Part shown: in pieces, positions 1-5,903 of the stretch
How positions within the stretch are numbered: the stretch's first letter is position 1
Layout of the letters: each line of letters opens with the position of its first letter
From: Anaerolineae bacterium
Lineage (GTDB): Bacteria > Chloroflexota > Anaerolineae > UBA1429
DNA length: 6,400 bases
Assembly: GCA_007123335.1 (NCBI GenBank)
Contig: SKLG01000053.1
Location: forward strand, 1-6,400
Reading direction: 5' to 3'
Translations under genes and position numbers: made by a program
Notes under the pieces: generated by a model
Database searches by the model: none
What the model was told of the DNA's origin: nothing
The model's input: the letters and a program-made list of their open reading frames with translations, nothing else

Positions 1-5
1 ACAAG

Positions 6-11
6 AAGGAG
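6..11 (+). promoter_or_regulatory. Ribosome binding site of the GH4 gene
   Basis: AAGGAG lies 10 bases before the ATG at 22 and fixes that start. No promoter can be judged because only 21 bases precede the gene, so the gene may be a distal member of an operon that begins outside the window. Confidence 0.8.
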
Positions 12-21
12 ATAACCGTTC

Positions 22-1347
22 ATGACCAAGGTCGCGTTTATCGGCGCTGGGAGTTTCGGCTTTACCCGCAAGCTGGTCAAGGACCTGCTGACCTTTCCGC
101 TGTTGGAGGACTGCACCATCGCCCTCATGGACATTAACCCGGAGCGGCTGGATTACATCAAGCGCGCCGTGGATCGCATCGTGGCCGAGGGCAACTATCC
201 GGCCAAGGTGGAGGCCACCACGGATCGGGTAGAGGCGCTGCGCGGCGCCGACGCCGTGATCTGCACCATCCTGGCGGGCGGGGTGCAGGTGTGGCGCCAC
301 GACATCGAGATCCCCAAGAGCTATGGCATCGACACCAACGTCGGCGACACCCGGGGGCCGTCGGGGATCTTTCGCGCGCTGCGCACCATCCCGGTGATGC
401 TCGACATCTGCCGCGACATGGAGCGCCATTGCCCCAACGCCATCCTGCTCAACTACACCAACCCCATGGCCATGCTCTGCCGCGCCATGCAGCGCGAGAC
501 CGACGTAAAGGTGACGGGGCTATGCCACAGCGTCCAAGGCACCGCCGAGATGTTGGCGCGCTGGATCGGCGCGCCCATGGACGAGGTCACCTACGTCTGC
601 GCGGGGATCAACCACCAGGCGTGGTACGTCGATTACTCCTGGAAGAACGAGGACGCCTATCCGCTACTGCGCGAGGCGGTGGAAAAGCCCGAGATCTATA
701 ACGAGGAGATTGTGCGCAACGAGATGTTCATCCATCTCGGCTATTATGTCACCGAATCCAGCGGCCACAATTCCGAGTACAACTGGTGGTTCCGCAAGCG
801 CCCCGACCTGATCGAGAAATACTGCACCCACGGCACCGGCTGGAACCCCGGCGTCTACGCCTACATCCTGGATAGCTATTTGCAGCGGGAGCACGACTGG
901 AAGGACGACATCCAGGCATGGCTGGACGACCCCGAGCCGCTGGACCTGAGCCGCGGCCACGAGTACGCCGCCTACATCGTCAACGCCTACCTGGGCGGCG
1001 AGCCCTTCCGCTTTAACGGGAACGTGCCCAACACCGGCCTGATCACCAACCTGCCCGACGACGCCTGCGTCGAGGTGCCGGTGTACGCCGACCGGAACGG
1101 GTTCAACGGCATCCACGTGGGCGCGCTGCCGCCCCAGTGCGCGGCGCTGAATCAGATCAGCGTGGCCTCGGAGGAGATGGCGGTGGAGGCCTGCCTGACC
1201 GGCGACCCGACGTTGGTGTTCCACGCCGTCGCCTACGATCCGCTGACGGCGGCGATGCTGTCGCTGGCCGAGACCCGCAAGATGGTCAACGACATGCTGG
1301 CGCAGAACCGCGACCATCTGCCGACCTTCCAGCATTTCCGCGCCTGA
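22..1347 (+). CDS. GH4 family alpha-galactosidase (MelA-like), NAD- and metal-dependent
   Basis: This is a cytoplasmic glycoside hydrolase of family 4, which cleaves alpha-galactosides (or alpha-glucosides) by an oxidation-elimination-reduction route using NAD+ and a divalent metal such as Mn2+. The N-terminus is a Rossmann fold with the dinucleotide motif GAGS (residues 8-11) and an acidic residue closing strand 2 (D37). NYTNPMA (144-150) is the conserved family segment. CHSV (168-171) is the motif that marks alpha-galactosidase/alpha-glucosidase members rather than the phospho-glucosidase branches, which have CNVP or CDMP. C168 and H198 (in AGINH) are the expected metal ligands. From memory, long stretches match E. 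coli MelA, including RALRTIP, CHSVQGTAE, GYxVTESS and GNVxNxGLIxNLP. The length of 441 aa is normal for the family and no lesion is visible. A strong Shine-Dalgarno supports the ATG, and a hairpin follows the stop. Alpha-galactosidase is the best call; alpha-glucosidase or an oligosaccharide-specific variant cannot be excluded. Two in-frame-looking ORFs over it in other frames are shadows. Confidence 0.93.
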   Translation: MTKVAFIGAGSFGFTRKLVKDLLTFPLLEDCTIALMDINPERLDYIKRAVDRIVAEGNYPAKVEATTDRVEALRGADAVICTILAGGVQVWRHDIEIPKSYGIDTNVGDTRGPSGIFRALRTIPVMLDICRDMERHCPNAILLNYTNPMAMLCRAMQRETDVKVTGLCHSVQGTAEMLARWIGAPMDEVTYVCAGINHQAWYVDYSWKNEDAYPLLREAVEKPEIYNEEIVRNEMFIHLGYYVTESSGHNSEYNWWFRKRPDLIEKYCTHGTGWNPGVYAYILDSYLQREHDWKDDIQAWLDDPEPLDLSRGHEYAAYIVNAYLGGEPFRFNGNVPNTGLITNLPDDACVEVPVYADRNGFNGIHVGALPPQCAALNQISVASEEMAVEACLTGDPTLVFHAVAYDPLTAAMLSLAETRKMVNDMLAQNRDHLPTFQHFRA

Positions 1348-1353
1348 GACGAC

Positions 1354-1394
1354 GAACCGGGCAGGCGGGCCGTGAAGCCTCGCCTGCCCGGTTC
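1354..1394 (+). terminator. Perfect 14-bp hairpin after the GH4 gene, between convergent genes
   Basis: GAACCGGGCAGGCG (1354-1367) is exactly complementary to CGCCTGCCCGGTTC (1381-1394), with a 13-base loop. It begins 6 bases after the GH4 stop. The position and stem strength suggest transcript termination or 3'-end protection. No T-run follows on either strand, so it is not a textbook intrinsic terminator. It sits between two converging genes and could act on both transcripts. Confidence 0.65.
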
Positions 1395-1500
1395 TGATAC
1401 GTACCGATTAGAGCGCCTCGCCCTTTTCTGTAGGACGAGCAGCGGGTGGTATGGACAGTTTGGCCATAGCCACTCTGTTGTATACACTGCGGCCCGCAGG
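1395..1500. other. Short convergent intergenic gap
   Basis: No gene is seen. It contains TGTATACA (1479-1486), an 8-bp palindrome resembling half of the GTATAC repeat at 5904-5925. It also contains a small hairpin CTGCG/CGCAG (1487-1491 and 1495-1499, loop of 3) just after the end of the minus-strand operon, which might help end that transcript but has no T-run. Confidence 0.4.
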
Positions 1501-2343
1501 TCAGCGTAGCGGCCCGTATAGTATCTGCGAGCTTTTGCTCTCCACGTCGAATAGTGCCAGTGAGGGCTCTTTGCTACCGGCTGTGTAAGCCAACTTGCCC
1601 TCCTCGACCCAGGCAACCTTCCGCGCAATGCCAGCGGAAGCCAGGGTATCGGGTACGGTGACCGGCCTTGCGTCGGGCTTGGTCTCGACGACGAACAGGG
1701 CCGATTGATCCTTGTCACAGGCGAAAAAGGCGATGTATTTTCCTTGGGGTGACCAGTAGAGGTCGCTTCCCTCACAGATCGCCACAGGTTCACTCAGCGC
1801 AGAGCCGTATACGGTGCTCAGCGCGGGTCCTGCGAACACTGTGATCGTAAGAGTCTCCGTCATGCCCCGGCTGATTAGGACCGAACCACTCTTGTCGGCC
1901 AGAGCGTAGGCAAGCCGGTCTCCTTGTGGCGCCATCGCCACGTGGCTCACCCGCGCATCCCCCTTTGAGATGTCGAGCACCGCGCCGCTCGCCCAGTTAA
2001 GCAGCCTAATCTCCCTTGCCGCGTCTCGGCGAGCCATAAACAGGACGTAATCTCCGCCTATCGACTCCACCTGGATGTCATTCCCTCGAAGCAGGTCATT
2101 GAATGGCCAGCGCAGCCAGCCAGTAGAGGCCAACAAGCCGCGTACCATGAGCGCAAGGACCAAGATGATGAACAGGGCGCTGCCAATCGCCTGCCACCAG
2201 CGGGTCCGCCGTTGTGCGCCATTGGGGTTCAGCGCGGCGCGTTCCCGCGACAACTCTGCTAAAAGCCTCTCCTGTTCGACGTGCCCTTGCGGCGTCGAGG
2301 ATGCCCCTGCAGCAGCCGGCTTACTCGGGTCAGCCGAGACCAT
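1501..2343 (-). CDS. Membrane-anchored PD40/TolB-like beta-propeller protein, function unknown
   Basis: Last gene of a three-gene operon, 280 aa. Residues 1-45 are a polar, Pro/Ala-rich cytoplasmic tail with a charged helical stretch (about 22-37). RRTRWW (45-50) precedes a single transmembrane helix at about 51-72, so positive-inside logic puts the C-terminal 200 residues outside the membrane. That part holds degenerate repeats of the WD40-like/PD40 kind found in TolB: PQGDRLAY (139-146), SPQGKYIAF (198-206) and a weaker EEGKLAYTAG (247-256), each followed by a strand such as SALFVVE or SLALFDVES. About four blades can be seen, fewer than the six or seven of a full propeller, so it may pair with another chain or be partly degenerate. 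C190 and C209 could form a disulfide. The ATG starts one base after the preceding stop with only a weak AAGAG-like Shine-Dalgarno, so translation is probably coupled. I do not recognise the specific protein; sensor or scaffold roles would be guesses. Confidence 0.8.
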   Translation of the reverse strand: MVSADPSKPAAAGASSTPQGHVEQERLLAELSRERAALNPNGAQRRTRWWQAIGSALFIILVLALMVRGLLASTGWLRWPFNDLLRGNDIQVESIGGDYVLFMARRDAAREIRLLNWASGAVLDISKGDARVSHVAMAPQGDRLAYALADKSGSVLISRGMTETLTITVFAGPALSTVYGSALSEPVAICEGSDLYWSPQGKYIAFFACDKDQSALFVVETKPDARPVTVPDTLASAGIARKVAWVEEGKLAYTAGSKEPSLALFDVESKSSQILYGPLR

Positions 2344-2344
2344 T

Positions 2345-2641
2345 CTACAGCTCTTTTGGCATCAAGCTGAGATTATGAGCAACAACCTCGTTATTCGGCA
2401 GCTGGCTATAGAGTTGTTGCGCACGAGCATAGTTACCGTCCACTTGAGCCTCTAAGGCGTCTACAAAGCACTTTCGTTGCTCCTGAGTAGCCCCCGGCGA
2501 CGCACAGTCAAACTTTACCAGATCCTGAGGACTACGGTCCTGCGGATTAGTACTGGTACCACCAGGTAGGAAGCTCATTAGGAACACGAGGATTGCGCTC
2601 AACACCCCGCCTAAAGCCATTATGAGCCAGAAAAGCTTCAA
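2345..2641 (-). CDS. Small single-helix membrane or exported protein, unknown function (TTG start)
   Basis: Middle gene of the operon, 98 aa. A hydrophobic N-terminal helix (about residues 4-25) with a lysine at position 2 acts as a signal anchor or signal peptide. The remaining 70 residues should lie outside the cytoplasm. They contain C46 and C58, a possible disulfide pair, and a helical stretch DGNYARAQQLYSQLP (68-82) with the look of half a TPR-type repeat, though one motif does not make a TPR domain. The start is TTG: it overlaps the upstream TGA stop (TTGA at 2638-2641) and has AAGGAGGAG upstream, with the nearest AGGAG 8 bases away. The next in-frame ATG (2618-2620, residue 8) would cut into the hydrophobic helix and lacks as good a site. 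Its stop is one base before the next gene's start. Shares no family that I recognise. Confidence 0.75.
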   Translation of the reverse strand: MKLFWLIMALGGVLSAILVFLMSFLPGGTSTNPQDRSPQDLVKFDCASPGATQEQRKCFVDALEAQVDGNYARAQQLYSQLPNNEVVAHNLSLMPKEL

Positions 2642-3654
2642 TATGGCCTCTCCTCCTTCTTCTCGGTCGGGCTTGGATACTCAAAGCCCCCAAAATCCTT
2701 CGTCTCGCCAAAGATAATAAACTTGGACACATTTTGCCATATCTTGCGCTCTGCCTCCAGATCCCCGTTAGGCAGCGGCGGCAGGTATAGCGCCCGACGT
2801 AGGTCATCGCGGTAGAGATCAAAGGCGACGCGAACCATTCCACCCCAGTGCAGAGCAGCCACAATGGCTCCCTGGTAGAGCAGATAGGCCGCGACGAGTA
2901 TCCCAAGACTGGCGGCCAGATACCACGTTCTGGCCTCAAACAAGCCGTAGAGAAGAATGAACTCTAGCGCCAGGACTATAAGGACCAGGACGCCATTGAG
3001 AAGGAAATCCATGATCGCCTTCTCGCCTTGCACCAGATGAAGGAACTTTTTTTCCTCTAGAAGCGGCAGAAGCCGTGGCCAAAAATGAACGCTATCGATG
3101 CAGTACCGGTGACAAGCATAATCCTCAAAGGCTGCAATGGTGTTACCCAAGGCCGTCGGCAGAGGCTGTTGACGGATGAGGGGGAAACGCATCTGGGCTT
3201 GCTCCTGAAGCTCCGTCTGCCGTGCTCGCCAACTAAGAATCAAGTCGTTCAGCTCGGCCTTCCTCTCAAGGGTCAGCAGGCCTTGAAGATGTAGCTTGCT
3301 TATCAGCAGTCTGATCCTGCCTATGGCTGCCACACATTCAGTCTGGTCACTACGTAGTTTGCGAAACCGACGGTCCTCCCACTGGTGCGATAGGCGCATT
3401 ACCCACGTCTGGGACAGCGAGTAGCCCTCTGCCACTCGAATGATGGGCACATTGCAGGCGTATAGCATGTAGCTGACGAAAACAGAGAGCGAGCCCACGA
3501 TGACGGCGTGTGTCGTCGGATCCTCGCTGAAACGCACTGGGAAGAGCAGCGTGGTGACCAGCACCAGCAGCGCCGCCGGAAAGATGAAGGGGAGCTGCAA
3601 TGATTGCAGGAGTTGCTTGAGCACATCGGTCACGGATTGGCTGAAGACAAACAT
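2638..3654 (-). CDS. Four-helix integral membrane protein with central cytoplasmic domain, unknown function
   Basis: First gene of the operon, 338 aa. There are two hydrophobic hairpins: helices at about 22-41 and 49-68, then a second pair at about 215-238 and 244-266. Between them lies a basic, mostly helical region (72-214) that by charge should be cytoplasmic, giving an N-in/C-in topology. Notable segments are LPTALGNTIAAFEDYA (165-180), RYCIDSVHFWPRL (183-195) and, after the last helix, FDLYRDDLRRALYLPPLP (278-295) followed by an acidic/tryptophan stretch (EAERKIW). From memory, similar LGN-x-AAE, RYGIDxxxxWPRL and FDLYR patterns recur in uncharacterised bacterial membrane proteins, so it may belong to a conserved family without known function. 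The C-terminus is charged (KKEE). The ATG is preceded by AAGGAG (3661-3666) six bases upstream. The TGA stop overlaps the TTG of the next gene. No catalytic motif is evident. Confidence 0.82.
   Translation of the reverse strand: MFVFSQSVTDVLKQLLQSLQLPFIFPAALLVLVTTLLFPVRFSEDPTTHAVIVGSLSVFVSYMLYACNVPIIRVAEGYSLSQTWVMRLSHQWEDRRFRKLRSDQTECVAAIGRIRLLISKLHLQGLLTLERKAELNDLILSWRARQTELQEQAQMRFPLIRQQPLPTALGNTIAAFEDYACHRYCIDSVHFWPRLLPLLEEKKFLHLVQGEKAIMDFLLNGVLVLIVLALEFILLYGLFEARTWYLAASLGILVAAYLLYQGAIVAALHWGGMVRVAFDLYRDDLRRALYLPPLPNGDLEAERKIWQNVSKFIIFGETKDFGGFEYPSPTEKKEERPY
2650..2658 (-). promoter_or_regulatory. Ribosome binding site deciding the TTG start of the 98-aa gene
   Basis: AAGGAGGAG on the minus strand lies inside the last codons of the upstream gene and ends 8 bases before the TTG at 2641-2639. 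It favours TTG over the internal ATG at 2620-2618. Confidence 0.6.
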
Positions 3655-3660
3655 CGCTCA

Positions 3661-3666
3661 CTCCTT
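3661..3666 (-). promoter_or_regulatory. Ribosome binding site of the four-helix membrane protein gene
   Basis: AAGGAG on the minus strand, six bases before the ATG at 3654-3652. It confirms the start of the first gene of the three-gene operon. Confidence 0.75.
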
Positions 3667-3720
3667 AGCGGAGAGCCATTCGCCACCGATCTGGCCTAAT
3701 CGACCCCGTCTTGGGCCCAG

Positions 3721-3749
3721 GCCAGGGCCTCAGGTAGAGAGGGCCTGGC
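3721..3749 (-). promoter_or_regulatory. Leader hairpin upstream of the three-gene operon
   Basis: GCCAGGGCCTC (3721-3731) and GAGGGCCTGGC (3739-3749) form an 11-bp inverted repeat with one mismatch and a 7-base loop. It falls in the untranslated leader between the candidate promoter and the first gene. No T-run follows on either strand, so termination is not supported. It could be a protein- or RNA-level control element or simply a remnant. Confidence 0.4.
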
Positions 3750-4044
3750 TTGTCCAAGTTAATTGGCCGTTCTCGAACCCATAAGCAGCAATTTTCTTTG
3801 TTCCGATCTCTCGTCGAAGCGCATCAGGCGACCAAAATATACTGACCTATGAGATTCTGGGCAATCAAAGGCGGGGTATGGATGTCCCATAGGAGTATCA
3901 CAGGGCCAGTCGACGCCCAAACTCAGACGAGAGCAGGGCACATATATACCCATTCTCGACAGGATCTTCTTACTCAATTCTGACGATGTCACTGGTGGCA
4001 ACAACCCCTTCGAGTCTTGTAGCGAAGACAGGGTCGGTAATGAG
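3750..4044. other. Gene-poor stretch between the membrane operon and the IS remnant
   Basis: Together with the leader at 3667-3749 this is about 380 bases without a convincing gene. An 81-codon minus-strand frame (3759-4004) would need a TTG start, has no good Shine-Dalgarno and encodes a low-complexity, family-free peptide. Base composition is lower in GC than the flanking metabolic genes (29 of 60 bases at 3841-3900). Apart from the candidate promoter, nothing else was identified. Confidence 0.5.
3836..3864 (-). promoter_or_regulatory. Candidate sigma70-type promoter for the three-gene operon
   Basis: On the minus strand, TTGCCC (3864-3859) and TATATT (3841-3836) are separated by 17 bases. 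This would give a leader of about 175 bases that includes the hairpin at 3721-3749. The match is fair (-35 four of six, -10 five of six) and could be chance in a relatively AT-rich stretch. Confidence 0.35.
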
Positions 4045-4058
4045 AAACTATCTCAAAA
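4045..4058 (+). repeat. Terminal inverted repeat, end nearest the transposase stop
   Basis: AAACTATCTCAAAA, exactly complementary to 4399-4412. The transposase stop codon (4048-4050) lies inside it, so gene and element end together. Confidence 0.8.
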
Positions 4059-4308
4059 TAGCCATTCGATAGCACTTGCGATACCACCAGAGCAGACCAC
4101 AGGCCCGTTTGATCAGCGTGAGATAGTTCTGTGCCTTCTTGTCATAGCGCACGAGAATCACACGGCACTTGCTTAACCAAGCCAAAGCGCGTTCGACGAC
4201 CCAGCGACGGGCAGTATAACACTTTTCGCTTCGCTCATACAACTTCTCCTCGCCGATCCGTCGAATATGAGCGATGCAGCCATGCTCAGTAGCGGCCTGA
4301 GACCGCAC
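4048..4308 (-). pseudogene. IS5-family transposase, C-terminal fragment
   Basis: The readable frame gives about 86 residues from a GTG at 4308, and a few more upstream in the same frame. It contains ATEHGCIAHIRRIGEEK (residues 6-22) and RRWVVERALAWLSKCR (34-49), the latter being the C-terminal signature of IS5-family DDE transposases. E39 in WVVER is the catalytic glutamate. LVRYDKK and NYLTLIKRACGLLWWYR (61-77) complete the typical tail. The two catalytic aspartates and the whole N-terminal region are absent. Upstream of about 4320 the frame no longer resembles the usual DKGYD segment, and the sequence passes into element-end DNA, so the loss is an internal deletion and not a single frameshift. 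The protein cannot be active. Confidence 0.85.
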
Positions 4309-4349
4309 TTCACACCCTTCTTGCCCCGATGCGTGAAGTTGGGGCTAAT

Positions 4350-4363
4350 CAGATACCTCAAAA
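4350..4363 (+). repeat. Degenerate second copy of the IS end
   Basis: CAGATACCTCAAAA resembles the left terminal repeat AAACTATCTCAAAA, with 10 of 14 positions matching and CTCAAAA exact. It faces the intact right repeat at 4399-4412. It may be a leftover of a second nested end or a transposase binding repeat; the match is modest. Confidence 0.3.
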
Positions 4364-4379
4364 CGGGCTTTGCCCATAT
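4361..4379 (-). terminator. Possible intrinsic terminator for ugd inside the IS end
   Basis: Reading the minus strand after the ugd stop, GGGC-AAA-GCCC is followed by GTTTTGAGG. Adding one G-T and one A-T pair makes a six-pair stem with a short T-run. It starts about 40 bases beyond the ugd stop. The stem is short, so termination would be partial at best. Confidence 0.35.
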
Positions 4380-4398
4380 ATAATAGCACCAACCACGT

Positions 4399-4412
4399 TT
4401 TTGAGATAGTTT
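4399..4412 (-). repeat. Terminal inverted repeat, end next to ugd
   Basis: TTTTGAGATAGTTT on the plus strand, the partner of 4045-4058. One base (4413) separates it from the ugd stop codon at 4414-4416. If the outer six bases on each side are counted, similarity continues imperfectly (17 of 20), and then the ugd stop lies within the extended repeat. Confidence 0.8.
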
Positions 4413-4413
4413 A

Positions 4414-5721
4414 CTATTGAAGGGGCACAATCCCCCGCCCGATGGGCCGATAGCGGAACCCGGCCTGGCGCATCGTCTCGGGATCGTACACGTTGCGGCC
4501 ATCGATGAACAGGTCGCCGCGCATGGCGCTGCGGACGCGCGCCCAATCGGGGTAGCGGAACTCTTCCCACTCGGTGGCCAGGATCAGGGCATCGCAGCCC
4601 TCGGCTAGATCATAGATGTCCTGGCAAAAGCACACATGGTTCAGCTCCTCACGGGCGCGCAGCATGGCCTGCGGATCGTACACCCGCACCTCGGCCTCTT
4701 CATTCTCCACCATGCGAATGATGTCGATGGCCGGCGACTCGCGGACGTCGTCGGTATTGGGCTTGAACGCCAGGCCGAGGACGCCGATGGTCTTGTCCTG
4801 GAGGCCACCCAGCGCGTCGCGCAGCCAGCGCACCACCCGACGACGCTGCGCCATGTTGATATCCACCACGGCGCGCAAGAGTTGCGGATGAGTGCCGTGC
4901 AGGTCAGCCATGTGCGCCAGAGCCATGACATCCTTGGGGAAGCAGCTCCCGCCCCAGCCCAGGCCGGCTTGCAAGAAATGGTGGCCGATGCGCTCATCGC
5001 AGCCCATGCCAAAGGCCACCTCGGTCACATCCACGCCCAGCTCGTCGCAGATGCCGGCGATCTCGTTGATGAACGACACCCGCGTGGCCAAAAAGGCGTT
5101 GGAGGCGTACTTGATCATCTCGGCGGTGCGCAGATCGGTGACCATGATGGTGCAGCGCAGCGGAATATAGAGGCTCGACACCCGCTCGGCGGCGGCGCGA
5201 TCCTCAGAGCCGAGGACGACCCGATCGGGATGCATGAAATCGCGCACCGCCGACCCCTCGCGCAGAAACTCGGGGTTCGATACCACGGAAAAGTCGACGT
5301 CGTTGCCGCGACGCTTCCGCACGATGGTGGCCACCCAGTCGCCAGTGCCCACCGGCACGGTGCTCTTGTTAATGATGATCAGCGGGTGATCCATCACATC
5401 GGCGATGGACTCGGCGGCGCTGCGCACGTGGCGCAGATCGGCCTCGCCATCCACCCCCTGGGGCGTGCCGACGGCGATAAAGACCACCTCGGCGTCTTGA
5501 ATGCCCTCGGCGTAGGACGAGGTGAAGGAGAGGCGCTCCGCCTTGGTGTTACGGGCCACCACCTCCGCCAGGCCTTGTTCATATAGGGGCATCTGTCCGG
5601 CATTTAGCTTGTCAACCTTGGTGGTATCAATGTCCAGCACGACGACCCGGTTGCCCAGATCGGCAAAGCAGGCGCCGGTAACCAAACCGACATAACCCGC
5701 TCCGATGACGCAAATATTCAT
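4414..5721 (-). CDS. ugd: UDP-glucose 6-dehydrogenase
   Basis: Cytoplasmic enzyme that oxidises UDP-glucose twice with NAD+ to UDP-glucuronate, the precursor for acidic exopolysaccharide, capsule and related sugars. At 435 aa it has the usual bacterial length. The N-terminal Rossmann domain has GAGYVGL (7-13), D30/D32 at the end of strand 2 and VGTPQG (84-89). KSTVPVGT (119-126) and NPEFLREG (149-156, with E151) are family signatures. EMIKYASNAFLA (201-212) carries the active-site lysine K204. GWGGSCFPKD (255-264) holds the catalytic cysteine C260. The C-terminal domain shows GLAFKPNTDDVRESP (316-330) and ends with the expected FIDGRN segment (405-410). ATG is chosen because it opens the Rossmann motif and has GGGAG (5729-5733) seven bases upstream. 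A good promoter lies just before it. The frame ends right beside an IS inverted repeat, but no conserved motif is lost. GDP-mannose or UDP-ManNAc dehydrogenase are relatives; the motifs fit UDP-glucose best. Confidence 0.95.
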   Translation of the reverse strand: MNICVIGAGYVGLVTGACFADLGNRVVVLDIDTTKVDKLNAGQMPLYEQGLAEVVARNTKAERLSFTSSYAEGIQDAEVVFIAVGTPQGVDGEADLRHVRSAAESIADVMDHPLIIINKSTVPVGTGDWVATIVRKRRGNDVDFSVVSNPEFLREGSAVRDFMHPDRVVLGSEDRAAAERVSSLYIPLRCTIMVTDLRTAEMIKYASNAFLATRVSFINEIAGICDELGVDVTEVAFGMGCDERIGHHFLQAGLGWGGSCFPKDVMALAHMADLHGTHPQLLRAVVDINMAQRRRVVRWLRDALGGLQDKTIGVLGLAFKPNTDDVRESPAIDIIRMVENEEAEVRVYDPQAMLRAREELNHVCFCQDIYDLAEGCDALILATEWEEFRYPDWARVRSAMRGDLFIDGRNVYDPETMRQAGFRYRPIGRGIVPLQ

Positions 5722-5760
5722 GGCAATTCTCCCATCAGGCGATCAGACATTGCTGGGTGC

Positions 5761-5789
5761 ATGATATAACGCAGCCCCATTTCGGTCAA
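5761..5789 (-). promoter_or_regulatory. Sigma70-type promoter of ugd
   Basis: On the minus strand, TTGACC (5789-5784) and TATCAT (5766-5761) are 17 bases apart, each matching consensus at five of six positions. Transcription would start near 5754, giving a leader of about 33 bases before the ugd ATG. Confidence 0.6.
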
Positions 5790-5903
5790 GATAAATGGCC
5801 TTTTCGGGACGGCATCGATCTGTAGCCGCGGTATAGGATGATGACGTGTTCGCAACCCAGGTGGTCCGTGAAGGCGCATGCCACTCGGCGAGGTCGCTAG
5901 CCT
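5790..5903. other. Divergent intergenic region, no gene seen
   Basis: This lies between the ugd promoter and the GTATAC repeat. A minus-strand frame crosses it (5743-6111), but it runs antisense into the enolase-superfamily gene and has no family features. No RNA gene or other structured element was recognised. Confidence 0.4.

Larger units (their letters stand above)
4045..4412 (-). mobile_element. Internally deleted IS5-family element (MITE-like remnant)
   Basis: About 368 bp bounded by a perfect 14-bp terminal inverted repeat, AAACTATCTCAAAA (4045-4058) and TTTTGAGATAGTTT (4399-4412). Inside is only the C-terminal part of an IS5-family transposase. Full elements of this kind usually run near 0.8-1.3 kb, so most of the transposase gene has been lost while both ends survive. 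Such a derivative could still be moved by a related full-length transposase acting in trans. I see no convincing target-site duplication in the bases just outside the repeats. The right end abuts the ugd stop codon. Confidence 0.75.

Noticed and set aside
664..1335. A 223-codon minus-strand open frame opposite the GH4 gene
   Set aside because: Its Val/Gly/Ala/Gln-rich composition is typical of an antisense shadow of a high-GC gene. The plus frame carries all the family motifs.
1408..1500. A 30-codon in-frame continuation after the TGA of the 280-aa gene
   Set aside because: The length is not surprising in this composition, the peptide lacks PD40-like pattern, and no evidence for recoding of TGA is visible.
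3759..4004. An 81-codon minus-strand frame in the gene-poor stretch
   Set aside because: It needs a TTG start, has no good ribosome site, resembles no family and overlaps the better-supported candidate promoter.
4173..4502. A 109-codon minus-strand frame spanning the ugd end and the IS remnant
   Set aside because: It is a frame-shifted reading of ugd fused by chance to element DNA. The motifs lie in the other frames.
4636..5586. A 316-codon plus-strand open frame opposite ugd
   Set aside because: It is antisense to a complete, motif-rich Ugd, is rich in His/Ala/Gly as expected of a high-GC shadow frame, and has no family features.
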